Positions 1 through 13,100 of a stretch of 64,000 nt of DNA are shown in pieces. The translations under genes and the position numbers were made by a program. The DNA lies in assembly GCF_036588685.1 (NCBI RefSeq), contig NC_086386.1, positions 33,719,883 to 33,783,882 on the forward strand, given 5' to 3'. The notes under the pieces are model-generated. The model was not told the origin of the DNA and ran no database searches. It worked only from the letters and a program-made list of their open reading frames with translations. This DNA comes from Mytilus trossulus (taxonomy: Eukaryota > Mollusca > Bivalvia > Mytilida > Mytilidae). Within the stretch, counting starts at the first letter, position 1; the number at the start of each line of letters is the position of its first letter.

Positions 1-3000
1 TCTACTAAAAAACTTAATTTTGAAATAAAAAATACGAAAGTTTTCAACGAAATAGATACGAAAATAGGAAGCGTTGAGTATACATGTGAAACTTTTGAAG
101 TTGCAGGACGCTATATTGCCGTTTTACGTAATACGTATGACGATTCGGAAGTAATAGTTCAGTCAAATATTCTACATGTGCAATGGAGTACTGCTTATAG
201 AATAAGCATTTATTCTTCAAGTGTATTTCCATGTGAAGGTCATTTATCTGTGAAGTATGTACAACCTACTTGTCCAGGAAATAGGGACCAGCTCCGAATG
301 TACTATCTTCGTCGTACCTTGACGGGATCGCCAGCAGTGCCTCTTAACCGTATATACGTCACAGAAAAGCCAGCATTCAACAATCAATCATCTGTTTTGT
401 TTCCTTGTGGTTATTTTGACGCCAAAGCAGTTGGGTATTGTTTTGTCTACGTCAATATGGCATCTGACGGTTCTGTAACTGAGCAGGACGATGTATGCAT
501 TTCCGCCCATCCTAATACAGGTAAATTTTAGACATTCATCTATTCAATTTTTTTTTATGATATATTATACAAAGCCTTCACAACATACTACAGATTTTTC
601 GTTAAAATGTGTTAAAAGTTTTAAATTAAATATCAATGGTTAGTTTCATTGACATGAAAAGTACTATTTACGTAATTCGAATACTGATTTTGTTGTCTAC
701 ATGAATATGTACAAACAAGTTTTAATCAGATATTAATCACACATTTCGTTTCTTGATTAGAAATTTAGTTTCAATGCAATACTTTGAAATACCCAATCTA
801 TTTCTGAAATTTAAATATTTTATGTAACATGTACATAAAAGATAATGATATGACGCAAATATATCAACTTCGATTTATTTATTTTTTTCTATACTTTTGA
901 TATGGAAGCTTAATTTTAATGTCGTGACTTTTACTCATATATCAATTTATCTGTAATGACTTGGTCCTAAATATCACATAACGTTTTATATAAAGTTCTC
1001 AAATAGTCAGGAAACTGCAAAAAATAATCAGCTGTCTGAGGCTTCATATAAAGTACTTAAATAGCCAGGAAACAGTAGAAATAATTAGCTGCCAGTAAAG
1101 CCATGTTTATGTGCACCTTTCTTAGAAACTGAAGACAAAATCATCCAAATTGGAATGACAAATTATTCTTGGACTTTCTATTGAGGAAACTAGAGGTTGT
1201 TTTTGAATTTGTGTACTTTTAAAAATCACTTAGTAAAGATGGCTTGTCAATACAAATTCTTTCCTAAATATGCTAGAATGCTAGAGTAATTGAAAGAATT
1301 GAAAGATAACAAGGTATACATTGTAACATAGAAAGATACAGTTCTGTGTGTCATCTACCCTTCTTGTTCCTTCTAAATAATTCCATTCTGCCAATTACAA
1401 CGTGATAATATGAAGCCATTGATAGTTTTTGATGACCAGGTTAATATTATAGTTGACAGATTGACAATTATTGGGTGTCTTTGTTATAATCTGTAGCAGG
1501 TTCAAGTCAAGATAGAAAGTCAATATTTTGTTTGTCTAGCAAAGAGCTTAATATTGATTTCATAAGGACAAGCAACATATTATTTCAAAACATGTTAACC
1601 TATCGATGTTTAAGAAGATTATTGGCACTTTAACTGATAAATATGGTGCTCTGTGATTTTAGTTATCTTATCTCGAATAATACTTGCTAATCACATCAGA
1701 TTTGTCGATATCCGGAAGATAAGCCCATTTTAGTATAGTTATACCAAGCAACTGGCTTCTTTGGGTTTTTTTAGGTTTTTAAAATTATAATGTAGAGACT
1801 TCAAAATCCCTTCATGTAATAAAACACTTTAATCATGAATGTTGTTTTTTGTCGAAGAACGATCTTATATATAAATCTTAAATCCACTTAGAGTATGTGT
1901 AGACACTTGTTTAGACAAACAAAATTATTACATAAACTCTATAATATAATTATAATCATATAAAAAAAAATCAGTGTATTTATAAAATATGTTTAAATAC
2001 ATTAGTTAGAATTTCCCATTGAGATAATTTCCTATTAAGATATTCCAGTAGTTACGGTCTGCTCCGGAAATTCTTTACATTATATGCGGAAATCTACTGT
2101 AATAAAATTTATTTTAAGCGAACAACTTTAAAATTCACGAGAGTTACAGTATACTAAAATCGACATAAAAGAAATATAAATCACCCAAATATCCTTTTGC
2201 TATCAGATAAAATTGTCTGTGTAATCGTCACATTTTACCACTAGAAAGTATTGCATGGTAATGTGGTATATGAATTAGAAAAGTTTGCCGTTGATGTAAT
2301 CTGTATTTTCCTGTTTTGAATAATTGCAATTCCGCTATTTTCACTGATTTGTTCGTTTGTGTTCTAACTTATGATTTTAGAGCTGTAACATATATATTTT
2401 CTTCATATTAAGCTTGTCCACCAACTATTCTGATGATAAAAAAAATCTAGGTGGCTGTCGTAGCTGAAAGCAAAAATAAAAACGTCTCATATATTTCATT
2501 GCTAGAGATTTAAAGCAAACAATAACAAAAATGTACTATTCCAGTGATATTTAACAAGATCCTCTGCAAATGATGAATGATCTTAATGCTAATAGATCAC
2601 CCATATGTCACTAACCTCAAATACATTTCAATTTATTTAAATTAGCCACAAATAATAGTTAATATATTATAATTTATGGGCGATTTCAATATGAATACGT
2701 TACCCGGACGTTTCAACTTAACCAGGTGCTTTTTACCGCTATATATGTTATTATCTTTAGGAAGTCAATACAGTGTTTCATTTACCTTCGTTTTTATAAT
2801 ATTTAAATAATTTATTTTACTTTTCGCCTCATTTAACACCTCTCATGGGATCATTTTGAGTAAGTAAAAAATAAAATAAATATGTTGTATTTTATGCATG
2901 ATTTTCTATGTTGTTATCAATATATTATTTACGCTTTTTACAACCTGCATTTAAAAGCATTCCCAAGGAAGGAAAGTTAATGGAGTGTTTCAAAATACAT

Positions 3001-6000
3001 TAATTTATGGTTCTATTGAGGGGTTTTTTACCAACTAGAAGACCTATTTTGAATAAATATTAAATGGTTGTTAACGAGGATTATCAAATATGTTCGACCA
3101 TGTATTGAAAGAAATGATTTCGTCATCGATGATACTATTGTATACTAATGACGGCCCTTTCTCCAAACACAGACATAAGCGTGATATGTATTTGGCATCA
3201 TCAAAGCCCAGTATGTGTTTCCAATTTCCGAAAAGAATGATGAGTTATCTTTGAGATTGTTTTTCTTTTCCGCTGAAGATTTATGATTTCTCGTATGTTT
3301 TTTTTTTGCAACAAGTTTTGATCTTCTGACATTAAATAAAAGATTATCAAAGCGTAATGATGATCCGCATTAAGAAGCAAGTCTACGAAAATAAGTGGTA
3401 TCTGAGATTTTGAAATAAGGTTATATCCTATGTCTTTTGAAATTGGAGTTTCCAATCTTCCTGCTATTTTCATTCTGCTTGAGTTCTTTCCCGGTACACA
3501 CCTAGTCATTAAGATTATCATTATGTAGATATTGCATGTTGTTCCCACTTTATTGTTCAGCTTCATGCACTGGGTCGATTGATTGGAAAATCAATACGTG
3601 ATTAAAAAGTATATTGATTGCTTTAGATTGTCATACAGGTTGACACTTTACATTTATGTTGTACTTTATATGTTTTACTTTTTCGATTAGCAGATATTGT
3701 CATCTCAACTTTCAACAGATACCTACCTCACTGTTAATTTATCTTCAGACATTTCTCAAGTGATTGAATGATATCTATATACCTCAATTTAATTTGTATT
3801 AAGAAACACACATTTCTGATATCAAGTTGTGGATATTTCCAAGATATAAAATCACTGAACTTTCACGGATTTTAAAAAATCACTAAAACTATTAGTGATT
3901 ATTCAAAATCACTTATTATTTCTTTTTGTCAATACAGTGTAAACCAGGGAAAAAATCAAAATGTCCCAAAGGTATTTCTAAATTAATAACATAGTTATGG
4001 TTACTACAGTGACTGATTTGATGTCACTCGAAACTGAATTATTCAGACTGTTCTACAAGTTTTCGCCCATTTGTCATATTTACCATTCACATCTTACAAG
4101 TAGGTGAAGGATAAAGTATCAATATTCTCTTATTGTTTTGTATTCCAAAGTACTCTTTCGGCCAAGAAAGCCTATATATTATCGTACAAAGTACCCTTTC
4201 GGCCAAGAAAGTTTAAATGCTATATATTATCGTTACTATGATTGGTGAAACAGCTCTTTACAAGGAAATCCTAAATTATAACTCAGAAAGGTCGAAGTTG
4301 TCGTTGTGTTAATTAATTGCTAACTATGCCAAGTTATTATTATTTTCATTTTATATTGGTTAGCTTTTAACCCCTATTTTGTTATATACCAGTGTCCGTT
4401 CCTCAGTCGTGTTTTAAATATTTTGATTTCCTCCCATGTTTCACATACATTTTCAACTGTATCAAATAGAAATCATTCTTTCACTTTTTCGATGTCTCCT
4501 TTTGTATTTTTCTAGTTGTTGTTTGTTGTCTCTTTTTGAACTTCAAACTGCTTAAATTTAAACAATTTTCTGTAGGAATATCACAAAATGTTTTTATATT
4601 GTATATAAGAGTGTGTCGAAGTATACCAAAGGAAAATTGATACTCACAAGTTGAAAAGGAATAAACAACGCTATAGCAAGAACCAAAAAGACACAACATA
4701 AATAACTCAACACTGAGCAACACGAAAAAACGGCAGAAAAAAAATAATGGTGCTTTAGATTTTTCGCAATGTTAGGCAGATCCTGCTCCACATGGAATTC
4801 ATGTTACCAAATGCTTGTCAATTTTATTTTTGTAACTCGAACAATTCTAAAATGTTATACATGACAAAGAAAAGTCCACAAGTCGAATGAAAAGTAATGG
4901 AACAATAAGTTTGACGTTTGCGCACAACTTAAAATCTTTATTAATCATACTTACAATTATTTACAGTTTTGCCAATAGATGGTAAATGGGCAGTGTGGTC
5001 TGAATGGAGTACATGTAGTGTTACGTGTGGTACTGGTAAACGGAGTCGTGGAAGAACATGTACAGATCCTGAACCTGCCAATGGAGGGAGGTTCTGTAAT
5101 GGCTTCCCTGTAGAGTTCAGACCATGTGTAGTTGAGTGTTCAGGTAAGGTTACTGCCTGTACATGATAGAATGGAAAAAAATCATGTAAGTTGGATACGC
5201 ACGATATTTACTACCTTGTACATGAATAAACTCATCATAGGTACCAGGATAGAAATTTTAAATTTGCGGAAGACGCCCATTCCGTCTACATAAGACTCAT
5301 CAGTGGCGCTCAAATCAAAAAGTGTTATAAGACCAAATAATGTACGAAGATGAAGATCACTGTAGACCAAAATTTCCTTAAAGTTGTGCCAAATAGTGAA
5401 GACGAAAAAGAGCAAAACTCGATGTTGAAATGATATTTTCATTACTACAGGAATAACTCGTAGTCAATCTTATGTATACCCTATCATTGCAACATGAATC
5501 TGTGATATACTCATTGATATCTTTTATATTCTTATACAATGTTCGAAAGGTATAAACACATTTCAGGCATTTAATGTAAACATTTAACTTTTATAATTCA
5601 CTTGTACACCTTAAACTTGTCATGAATTATTGAATTAAAATCTGAACCACTAATCGGTTCTACATTTTGTAGTTTATAAACGTACAATGAACAAATAGTG
5701 CCGATTTGCGTTAAAAGAGACAAATAATTGGCACTATTGAGCATTTTATGTTAAATGTATTAAGACTGCATTGGTGTAATAATTGAAGGTTTATATTTAC
5801 TTCGTGGTGTAATATTCCAACACCGTAAATTAAAACAACAATTTATGATCGTATTCCTTCGCCGGAATGAATGATATACTTTTTGGGATAACTTATTCAC
5901 TGTAATTTGCAATTTGAGAATTATTTCGTTATACATAATGTTCTTTTCAAGATATTCGTTGTGCTGTTAGTGAATACATTATAGAAGTGGGTCCTTTCGA

Positions 6001-9000
6001 ACTTTCTTTATACCTAATTCATGCAGCATTTGCAAGAAAATATTGTTTTATGTAGATATTAATTCGTTTCTCTATGCTGAGTGTTCTTGCGTTCTATACT
6101 GTAGTGTTGTCATTTTAACGATATTTTTTAACAATCCTATATAAACCGAAGGTTTGGCTAGCCCTAATACCAGAATCAAGCCTCCAGTTTTTTTCTTAAA
6201 ATGTCCTGTCCAATGTTAGGAATATGACAGTTGATATCAGAAAGTCTGGTCCTATGTAGATTATCATTTGGTTTTTGTTACACTTCATTGTTTCTCTCAT
6301 CTTATAGTAGGTTTCACTCGGTTTCAGTTTACAACCTGGATACTAGTATTTGTTTTCTCTCATGACTTTTGAACAGCGGTTTACTACTACTGTTGCCTTT
6401 ATTTGATACACTACTTGTTACCATTTTTCCTGCGATGTTCTACTGGTGTGCCACCGTTCTTTTATTAATTAAAGGACGATGAAGTCTAAAGTTATACAAA
6501 TCAACGATATTCAAACAAACCAAATGACTAACTAAATTCTTACATATTGATACCGTTGAACCGTTACACGTAATTGTAAAACAACAAATTCCTGTTTTCC
6601 TTAATATGATAAAAATGAGTAATAAAGGGAAGTTGATTTATTAAACGTAGATATGATCCTCAAGTTCGTTCTTTATTTGGTCATCACCAAAATTTTAATT
6701 TGCCAGAGCATCACTGATGAATCTTATTTTAAGGGGGGAAAATGCGTGTGTTCAAAATTTAAACATAGCGGTTTTTTTCTATGAATGATTACATTTATTT
6801 CTTGACAAAAAGTAAAATATATTTTCATATACTAGTGCACTAATCTAATACTTTTTTGTTAATTCTAGAAGAAGATACAGTTCCGGATACACCACTCAAA
6901 CATCTTCATTTAGAGGGTAGTTGTGCGTGTGGTGGATGCACTCTGAATGCTTCTAAAGGAGAAATTATCGGCACAGGAAGATGCAAAGGAATATCTCAAT
7001 GGACTATTGCTGTGGGAAAAGGACACATTATAATACTCAAATTTCAGTATTTTAACATTCTGATAGATGAGCAGTGGCTCCGTGTCAGAGATGGCGCCAA
7101 GTCAAATGATAACTTACTTGCTCAAAGTTATGGACTAATCAAAATTTCTAAAGTTGTGTCGTCATCGAATAAGCTTCTTATTCAATTCAATACGAGATTT
7201 AATGTGTCAGTACCATTATTGTATCACCGTAGGCTTCTTGCTGTTGATCCACATAGTAAAGGGCTTTTATCACATAAACTTTCATCATATGGCTTCATTG
7301 CCACATACAAGTCGGAAGGTAAGTCTAAAAATGACAAAATGTCTTAATAAGTTAATCTTTAACCTACTTGGTGAGCTAGTCGTAGCATGCTCGCTTCAAG
7401 CAAGCGACAATAAGGACGGCAAGACTTCCAAGACCATTCGATTCCCTTTAAACTAGCCCGTTTAAAATCCGACTCAACATGTGAGTCACAAAGCATGGTT
7501 CATAATCATTTCAAATAAACATGTACTATCGTACTGGTTATGCATTTAGTATGCCTATGGACTTTACACGTCAATTTCTAATCACGTCATCATCCTAATA
7601 TCAATCAACATTTAAACAAGGAGTTGTGGTGTGATTGTCAATATTAAATCAGAGAAGATGCAACTAGGGGTCACTAGGCAAAGACCCTGCATACGCATAC
7701 CGCAAACCATGGCATGAAAAAATTAAAACAATTCAACAGAGTAATCTAATGTCCTAAAACAACAAACGAAAAGCAAAAACTATACATAATGCAACCTACG
7801 ACAAACACTAAATTACAGGTGGCTTTGGACTTGCACATAAATAATGTCATTGTGGCGGAGTTAAATATTTTTGCAAACACTCCACCTTCTCCATAATCTA
7901 GAACAGGGGTTTTACGTCAATACCAAAGAAAGAAACTGCAACAATAATATTGTTAAATCTCCTTGCAAAATTACATAAATAGGGCAACAGATGTTAACCG
8001 ATATTCAAATATTATAAATCTAGTCAGAATATGCAAGTCAAGGAAAAAAATAGAAAGGGAGGTAATCGCATGAGATCCAACAAGGTCTTTTTATTTTACA
8101 TTATTGAGTAAAATACAAATGCAGGACATTTTTTATTTGTGTCTGTACAAAATCTGATTCAACTTGATTTAATTTAATCTAACTGGTGAAACATTTTTAC
8201 CTTTCAAAAGGAAAAAGAAAACTTATTATGGAATTCCTGGTACATTTAAACAAAATATACAAATATAGATTGTCACAAATAATCCAACACATTATGTTTG
8301 AAACATTTTTACTATATCATCTTCATAAACTGCCAAAAAAAAGGAAAATTAATCTGATCTTCTTTCATTCATAGGGTTAGACAAAATTGTATATTATGTA
8401 ATAAGACAAACACACTTTTAATCGCATTTTTGTACACGAAAATATGTATATTCAGCTTCGTGTTACGTATAAAAAATAAGTGTTACGTAATTTTGAATAT
8501 CTAAATGTGCATTTACTTATTTAGAAAAGAGAAAAACGCACATGGTGCACTACTGAATACAAAAAAAATAACTGATATATTAACCACATAAACAAACACG
8601 GACACAAAGGAATTCATTGAAATGTACTTATATATTTTGGCATTATTGAAATTATAACACAGTTAAGTACAAAAGAGTTAATTATACCTGTCATATTAAA
8701 ACGGTTAACTTAAGAAAGAGGACACTCACATACTATACATTTAAAGACCGGACAGTGCTTTGATAAAAGACAAGTAATGTTCAACCAACTTTGAAATATT
8801 ATGAAACACGAACCCCACTGAACAATAAATTCCCAATTCACTTACATGTTGTATTTCTTTTTCTTTTCAGTTGACAATTCCTCATCGGTTGTATTTGATA
8901 CCATACCTCTCACCTCACACCACGAGTCAAGCATTTGGGAGAGTACCATAACAATTGCTGGAATATCACTCTGTCTTACCGTAGTTCTCATATTATGTGT

Positions 9001-10180
9001 TCTTGCTATTTATCATAAGTTTTTCTATCATAAAAAACATAAATATTCAATGGCTGCCCACGAGGAAACGCCCACTCATATCGCCAAAAGTACCAGCATG
9101 CACAGTTCTCCGAGTCATCATAGTGCTGGAAGTGGTGTCGAAATTGACTATGACATGGAGCGTCCTTTAACAGGAGGTGTAAAGAAAAAGGACAGCAATG
9201 GTCGAGTGTCACGTGGTTCATCTGTATCAAGTAATCGAAGCGGATTAAAAGTGAAAGTAAAAGCAACCGTTGAATGTAGTCCTAAACCTATCCTGAAACA
9301 ATATAGTCCTATGCCTAGTCCCAAATTAAATGCAATTAAAGATGATAGTTCTGAAAGACAAAGTCTGTTTAACACTAGTCCTTTACTAAATAGAAAACCG
9401 CGATCTCCGAAAGTTCATCCATCACCGCGATTTAAACATTCATCAAAAGCAAAAACACCAACATCACCTGACAGTAAATATGATTTATTAATTAAGCGAC
9501 GACGGCGAAGTAAAAGTGATAAGGTGATTAAAGACATAGAAGAAAGAATAGTCCCTGGTTCCGATGATACCCCTGTTGTGGAGGAAAAATCTTTTGACCC
9601 GGTCAAAAGCCCCGATTCACATGATACTCTTACGCCGACTAATTCTAAATCACCGTGTGTTCAAAATGAAACTGACAAACCTGTAAAGGTAGATATACCA
9701 CTTGTGTCATTAGCAAAGACAGAAGAAACAAGAAATCCTGCGTCAGGTGCGTCAGACGAATCGTCATCGCCTGATAATATCGATCAAACTACGTCATTTA
9801 TATCAGAAAAACGTCCACCAAGACCTACGTCATTAAATGAAATTCATAAAAACTTCCCTTCATCTAATTCTGTATCTTCAGAAAAGAGAAGAAAGTTTGG
9901 TGATAGGAACAAAGGATTACCACAACCCGATGGAGAAAGTCCAAAAAGTTCATTGACACAATCATCAAAGAATTCCACACCGAGAAGTGTTCATAGTTCT
10001 AAAAGTAAATTAACGTTGTCACCAAGTAGAAGTATCACCTCTGACAACCTTGAGATGGAATACGATGATTTCATTGATTATGACGACCCTTTGTCTTACT
10101 TTGATCCTGAAGAATTAGAGAAATTGAAGTGGAAAGGCGTTGAAAAGATCTCACCTAAAACAAAAGAAGAAGAAGATTGA
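1..10180 (+). CDS. THSD1: THSD1-like membrane protein with TSP1 and CUB domains (3' part; 5' end outside window)
   Basis: Four coding exons join in one frame: 1-520 (open from the first base), 4967-5143, 6869-7318 and 8871-10180 (TGA at 10178-10180). All three introns are phase 1 with GT/AG ends. The visible part is 818 aa. Residues 1-173 match my memory of the THSD1 N-terminal Ig-like region (paired Cys, VQWS strand, PCGYFD and GYCF motifs). Residues 180-232 are a thrombospondin type-1 repeat (WSEWSTCSVTCGTGKRSRGRTC-type core). Residues about 243-380 are a CUB domain with the first Cys pair, but the second pair is not evident. A transmembrane helix lies at about 408-430 and contains GISLCL, the same motif as vertebrate THSD1. 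The roughly 390-residue tail is rich in Ser, Pro and Lys and ends acidic. Vertebrate THSD1 is an endothelial adhesion/signalling receptor; the mollusc role is unknown. The CUB exon is not in vertebrate THSD1 as I recall it. Confidence 0.85.
521..4966 (+). other. Intron of the THSD1-like gene
   Basis: AT-rich intron running from a CAG|GTAAAT donor to a TTTACAG acceptor. I find no convincing coding sequence in either strand. It holds two small tandem duplications. One is at about 987-1090, where two diverged copies of roughly 50 bp share ATATAAAGT and CAGGAAAC. The other is at 4147-4232, where AAAGTACYCTTTCGGCC recurs with a 41-bp step. Confidence 0.7.
5144..6868 (+). other. Intron between TSP1 and CUB exons
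   Basis: Phase-1 intron with a TTCAG|GTAAGG donor and an AATTCTAG acceptor. Apart from the dispersed repeat at 5222-5400 and its partial reverse copy at about 6650-6740, I see only AT-rich unique sequence. Confidence 0.65.
5222..5400 (+). repeat. Dispersed mussel repeat, CATCATAGATACCAGG family (copy 1)
   Basis: A diverged copy of a family seen again at 13165-13375 (reverse) and 18165-18375. Shared landmarks in order are ACTCATCATAGRTACCAGG, ACTCATCAGTGRCG, a CCAAATAA block and GACCAAAATT. A partial reverse copy lies at about 6650-6740. I recognise this as a very common noncoding repeat of mytilid genomes. It lies in the intron between the TSP1 and CUB exons. Confidence 0.7.
7365..7450 (+). 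repeat. Diverged tRNA-derived SINE fragment
   Basis: GTGAGCTAGTCGTAGCATGC is followed by a CTCGCTT/AAGCGAG-like hairpin and then CATTCGATTCCC. This resembles the A box, anticodon stem and B box of a tRNA-type promoter with extra sequence between. It sits just inside the intron after the CUB exon. It is too diverged to be a working tRNA gene. Confidence 0.35.
7690..7880 (+). repeat. Dispersed mussel repeat (ACAACAAAC ... TGTGGCGGAGTTAAA family)
   Basis: A block containing CCTAAAACAACAAACGAAAA, CACTAAATTACAGG, TGGACTTGCACATAA and TGTGGCGGAGTTAAATA. I recognise this as a divergent copy of a repeat common in mytilid introns, usually ending near TGTGGCGGGGTTAAAC. It is noncoding and intronic. Confidence 0.5.
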
Positions 10181-13100
10181 ATCTGAAGATAAATAGCTGT
10201 TATTGGTTACCACCTGATTGTAACGCAATAGATATACAAATATCATAATATTCATCACATTTTACATATAAAGAAGCTTTTAATTAATATGACGACATTA
10301 AGAACAACACTGGTCAACATTTGCAGGAAGCCTTTTCTGGATACATATAATTTTTCTCGTGCCTTTTTGTCTTGGTGTGTTGTCAATTTCTATTTAAAAG
10401 GTTATTTGTCTATTCCTCTTGCGGCATAGTAAAAAAAAACACACACACACATTCTACCATGTGCTTGTAGACTTTCTTATAAATATTTTTAGGATATCAC
10501 AAAAGTAATTAATTGCAAGTACAATGGGGAAATTCTAAATCTGTGAAGCCTCATGAATATTTGTATTGCGTTCTCATTATCATTCATACAGATTACCATT
10601 CAGTTTTTGATACATTTTAACATGCATGTAAAATGATGTATATTTTTAATGAATCAAAAAAGCACAATTGTTTCAGCAATGTTTACATAGTGTACAACAA
10701 GAGAAGAAGATGCCAGCGAAAGAAACATAACATACTGCTTAACAAAATACGAAAGGAAAAATACAAATCCGAGTAACATTCCACAGAAACATAGATTGAA
10801 TTATAGGAGTTCTACCAAATTAGGTTTTGTCGTAGTTTTCTTGATGGTATAACTTCTTGTTCTACTAGTTTCACTCGTCTGATTGTTCATTAAAAATTAC
10901 TAAAGTAATCTGACTAACGACGACGAGAGACACGATAGCTGGTTCAGTACTCAAATTGTAATCATATGATATTAAATTTCTTTGAAATCTACACAAGACA
11001 AACTATTTGTGAAGATGCATGCTTGAACAATGCAAAATGTTCATTATTTTCTGTCGTCAAATAATTAAAAATATGATCTCGTTTCTAGAAAAACTAAAGT
11101 TAAATAAATGATTTACGTCTCATTAACGAAACGTTTTATTCCATATTAGATTAAAGTCGCATGTGCTTTTAAGAAAGTATTTTATCATATTTTTTTTTTT
11201 TAAGATACAAATACACTAAATAAGAGATTATATATTGTTGTAATGAGTCTACATGTTTGTTTTTGGTTATAATTTAATCTTTTTTTTTAAAGTTCTGCTA
11301 TTTGCTGCAAACGGTTTTTGGATTTTCTTGCTCAAAATATGCTTTGATCAAATGTATAATGAACAAATTCTTTTTTTTCTTCACATTTTGAAATAAATGT
11401 TCATATTAAGCACCAGTGTATTTTTAAAAACGCTTTCGTTTTTCGGTGAGGCCAACAAAGGCAGGATTGTATGAAACAAAATATGTATACACAACTCATT
11501 GCTTTGTATGATTAACTTAAGTGCAATATTTATCTTCTTAGCATTTCAATACAATGCAAATAGCATTAAAAGAAAAATGAGAAAAATACTCTTTTTGTCA
11601 AGGAAATTGAAGGCTGCCGAGAAAATGATACGTTTGTAATTTTAATATAATCTTCCACTATCAACATGAAAATGATAAATTACTGTTATAAGTGGTTGTT
11701 TTTACCAAAAAAATGTTTAATGTTTAATGCTTTTTATTCATGTTGTTTAATCATTGTGATATATATGTTTTCCTTATTATTTTCAGACATTTTAAAGTTT
11801 ATCTTTATTGAAATTTGAAGAGACACATACTTTTAAATGATAAAACATGAGATGCAAGTTACTGCTATTTTTTTGTGTGCATGCCTAAAGATGTTTGACG
11901 TTATTTATTTATATTTTGTTATAAATGATTATTAAACATTGAAACGTGTATTATAGTTTGTTTAGTTCAGTATATTTAATATATATATACTGACAAATTA
12001 CATTTAAAAACCACAAAATCCTTTAAAACGTTTCTGTTAGAATGAACAATTAATTGGAGTTTATACAATTTACAGATTTATAGATAGAGTTAAACAATCT
12101 CCAAGTAATTCTTCCTACAGAATTATCAGCAAAGGAAGCTATGAGCAATCAGAACAGAAAGTAATTGAAAAATTGAAAATCACATCTAAAGTATAATGAC
12201 CTGCCCAATGTGCAGATTTAGTGGTCTATAGAATGATAACGATTTTATGTTTTGTTAACACAGAGACGCACTCAACTCATCCTAAATTCCTGCTATGTTC
12301 ATAGCTTGGTTCATTGAATAAATTAGAAGTTCAGATTTTTATAAGAAACACAATAGATTTGATAATACAAGACTACGCACTATCCCTGGAATTCCCAAAG
12401 TATACTGTTGAGTATAGCAGTATGGTTATTTTCCAACGGGTATGAATTAAAAAATATTAAAACCGATGCTGGCGGTAGGTGTGCATTTGACCGTGTGGGA
12501 TTTATAATACTCAGTTACGTCCGGTATTAAATGGACGTAAGGAGCGTGTAAGTAAGTAACACTTGCAACAACCTTTTCAGGGGTTCATATGTGACCTGTT
12601 GCAATAAACAATTGTTGCCGCTATATAACATATCTTTATTTTATAGATGAATGACAGTAGAAATTCTAAGCATATTTGCATTACATTCATATTGCGCTGT
12701 CGTCGTTAAATTTACATGAACTGTTTGTTGCCGGACTTTAAGCAAATAAATACATGTAAATAATGCACAGTTACAGAGAGAACAAACCTAAATGATATAT
12801 TAATGAATATAGACATATCTGAAATACTACCCGTGTGTACACCAAGTGAGATAGCGAACCCGATAGTAAGCTTAAAATGAAAACATGAACGGTCAACATA
12901 AAACAACTGGTTGTATATTACTTAAAATTGAAGTTAATAATGAAGGTATATGAAGATTGGTTATATTGAAAACTTTCATTATTATCGACAATCTGATTAA
13001 AATCGTTACGCTCATAAGAAGAGTTAGCAAGTTACGATAGATCTGAATTGAATGAATGCTAAGAAAATTGGGTCTCTGTTACTATTTGTGCTGACATGAA

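Larger units (their letters stand above)
7319..8870 (+). other. Intron before the transmembrane/tail exon
   Basis: Phase-1 intron, donor GGAAG|GTAAGT, acceptor TTTCTTTTTCTTTTCAG with a long polypyrimidine tract. It holds the SINE-like fragment and the dispersed repeat listed separately. The open stretch at 8186-8374 looks like chance AT-rich ORF. Confidence 0.65.

Noticed and set aside
3201-3566. Minus-strand open frame of 121 codons in the first THSD1-like intron
   Set aside because: AT-rich with no recognisable motif, no splice context and no conserved composition; probably chance.
9006-9606. Minus-strand open frames opposite the THSD1-like tail exon
   Set aside because: Shadows of the plus-strand coding exon, which is fixed by splice phase and the transmembrane motif.
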